Below the pieces are notes generated by a model. That model worked only from the letters and a program-made list of their open reading frames with translations. It searched no databases and was not told the origin of the DNA. A DNA stretch of 13,082 nt, from assembly GCA_002477275.1 (NCBI GenBank), contig DLOU01000050.1:1-13082 (forward strand). Reading direction: 5' to 3'. This DNA comes from Caryophanales bacterium UBA7476. GTDB lineage: Bacteria; Bacillota_I; Bacilli_A; RF39; UBA660. Made by a program: the position numbers and the translations under genes. Shown in pieces: positions 12,565-13,082 of this stretch. The number at the start of each line of letters is the position of its first letter. Position 1 is the first letter of the stretch.

Positions 12565-12586
12565 AAGAATCTTATGATTCTTTTTT
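12563..12586 (+). terminator. Terminator of the tandem synthetase gene
   Basis: AAAAGAATC (12563-12571), loop TTAT, GATTCTTTT (12576-12584), then TT. The stem begins within the stop codon. Confidence 0.88.
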
Positions 12587-12587
12587 C

Positions 12588-12616
12588 TTGACTTAATATT
12601 CTAAAAATTATATATT
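12588..12616 (+). promoter_or_regulatory. Promoter of the cysteine desulfurase gene
   Basis: TTGACT (12588-12593), 17-nt spacer, TATATT (12611-12616), followed by the SD GAGGTG at about 12631-12636. Confidence 0.72.
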
Positions 12617-12641
12617 ATTTTTGTTAAAAAGAGGTGTTAAT

Positions 12642-13082
12642 ATGATTTATTTAGATTATAGTGCAACTACTCCTGTAAATGATTCTGTGCTTGATACTTA
12701 TGTTAAGGTTACTAAAAATTATATTGGTAATCCAAATTCACTTCATAAATTAGGATATCAATCAAAAAAGTTAATAGATGAAGCTACAGATCAAGTTAAA
12801 AAGATATTAGATACTGATAAAGAAGTTATCTATACAAGTGGAGCAAGTGAATCAAATAATTTAGCAATATTTGGTGTTATAAACAAATATAAAAATAGAG
12901 GTAAAAATATTATTACAACTCATCTTGAACATTCATCAATTAATGAACCTTTAAAAAAATTAGAAAAAGATGGTTATACAATTAATTATGTATCTTTAAA
13001 TGATGATGGTTCTGTTAATTTAGATAATCTTAAAGAACTTTTAAATGATGATACAATTCTTGTTACTATAGCAACTGTTAAT
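12642..13082 (+). CDS. Cysteine desulfurase, NifS/IscS family (3' end outside the window)
   Basis: 147 codons are visible, open to the last base; the full protein should have about 380 residues. It is a PLP enzyme that takes sulfur from cysteine for Fe-S clusters or tRNA thiolation. Visible family marks: MIYLDYSATTP at the start, GNPNSLHKLG (29-38), TSGASESNNLAI (65-76; binds PLP phosphate) and THLEHSSI (93-100; H97 stacks on the PLP ring). The PLP lysine and catalytic cysteine loop are beyond the end. In many Bacillota a gene like this is followed by thiI for 4-thiouridine in tRNA, which would decide its role. The start ATG has the SD GAGGTG and its own promoter. Confidence 0.93.
   Translation, partial: MIYLDYSATTPVNDSVLDTYVKVTKNYIGNPNSLHKLGYQSKKLIDEATDQVKKILDTDKEVIYTSGASESNNLAIFGVINKYKNRGKNIITTHLEHSSINEPLKKLEKDGYTINYVSLNDDGSVNLDNLKELLNDDTILVTIATVN

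Noticed and set aside
1..13082. CRISPR arrays, insertion sequences, phage genes, integrases or attachment sites
   Set aside because: No regularly spaced repeats, transposase or integrase motifs or end repeats were seen; the tRNA 3' end has no visible duplicate nearby. The window looks mostly like chromosomal core DNA.

Overview
The window is strongly AT-rich DNA with short intergenic gaps and good Shine-Dalgarno sites of the AGGAGG/AGGTGAT type. Many promoters have the extended form TGa-TATAAT. Gene content (sepF next to divIVA next to a T-box-controlled ileS, CPBP protease, VanZ-like protein, DgkB-type lipid kinase, RelQ-type alarmone synthetase) points to the Bacillota, most likely a small-genome uncultured Bacilli or Mollicutes-border gut lineage; the exact lineage is inference. 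Conserved tryptophans are encoded by TGG and the recognisable proteins have family-typical lengths without TGA readthrough, so the standard bacterial code fits.

Layout. (a) 1-901: end of a TetR-type regulator, then a CPBP intramembrane protease, closed by an intrinsic terminator. (b) 902-1486: a stretch without long genes. It holds what looks like a compact type I toxin-antitoxin-like locus: a 29-residue hydrophobic peptide gene with its SD locked in a hairpin, a 5'-3' complementarity, a plus-strand terminator and an overlapping minus-strand terminator. Next to it is a minus-strand tRNA-Met with its own promoter and terminator. (c) 1450-3940: a three-gene operon of an unknown four-TM membrane protein, a Cof-type HAD phosphatase and a diacylglycerol-kinase-family lipid kinase. 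(d) 3950-4930: sepF and divIVA, the division/polarity pair. (e) 4932-9303: an isoleucine T-box riboswitch that controls not only ileS but also a Na+/Ca2+-exchanger-family gene placed between the T-box and ileS. (f) 9305-11106: a VanZ-like membrane protein, then a lipoprotein gene whose promoter and SD sit in a perfect 13-bp inverted repeat. (g) 11107-12586: a 450-residue protein made of two tandem RelA/SpoT synthetase domains (a duplicated small alarmone synthetase). (h) 12588-end: the start of a NifS/IscS-type cysteine desulfurase.

The most interesting items are the tandem alarmone synthetase with unequal loss of active-site residues, the type I toxin-antitoxin-like locus, the promoter-straddling inverted repeat that would silence the lipoprotein gene on read-through mRNA, and the T-box operon linking an ion exchanger to isoleucine charging. 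The IleRS also carries the altered GIHH form of the HIGH motif. All transcription and RNA-structure statements are read from sequence by eye; no folding, alignment or database search was run.
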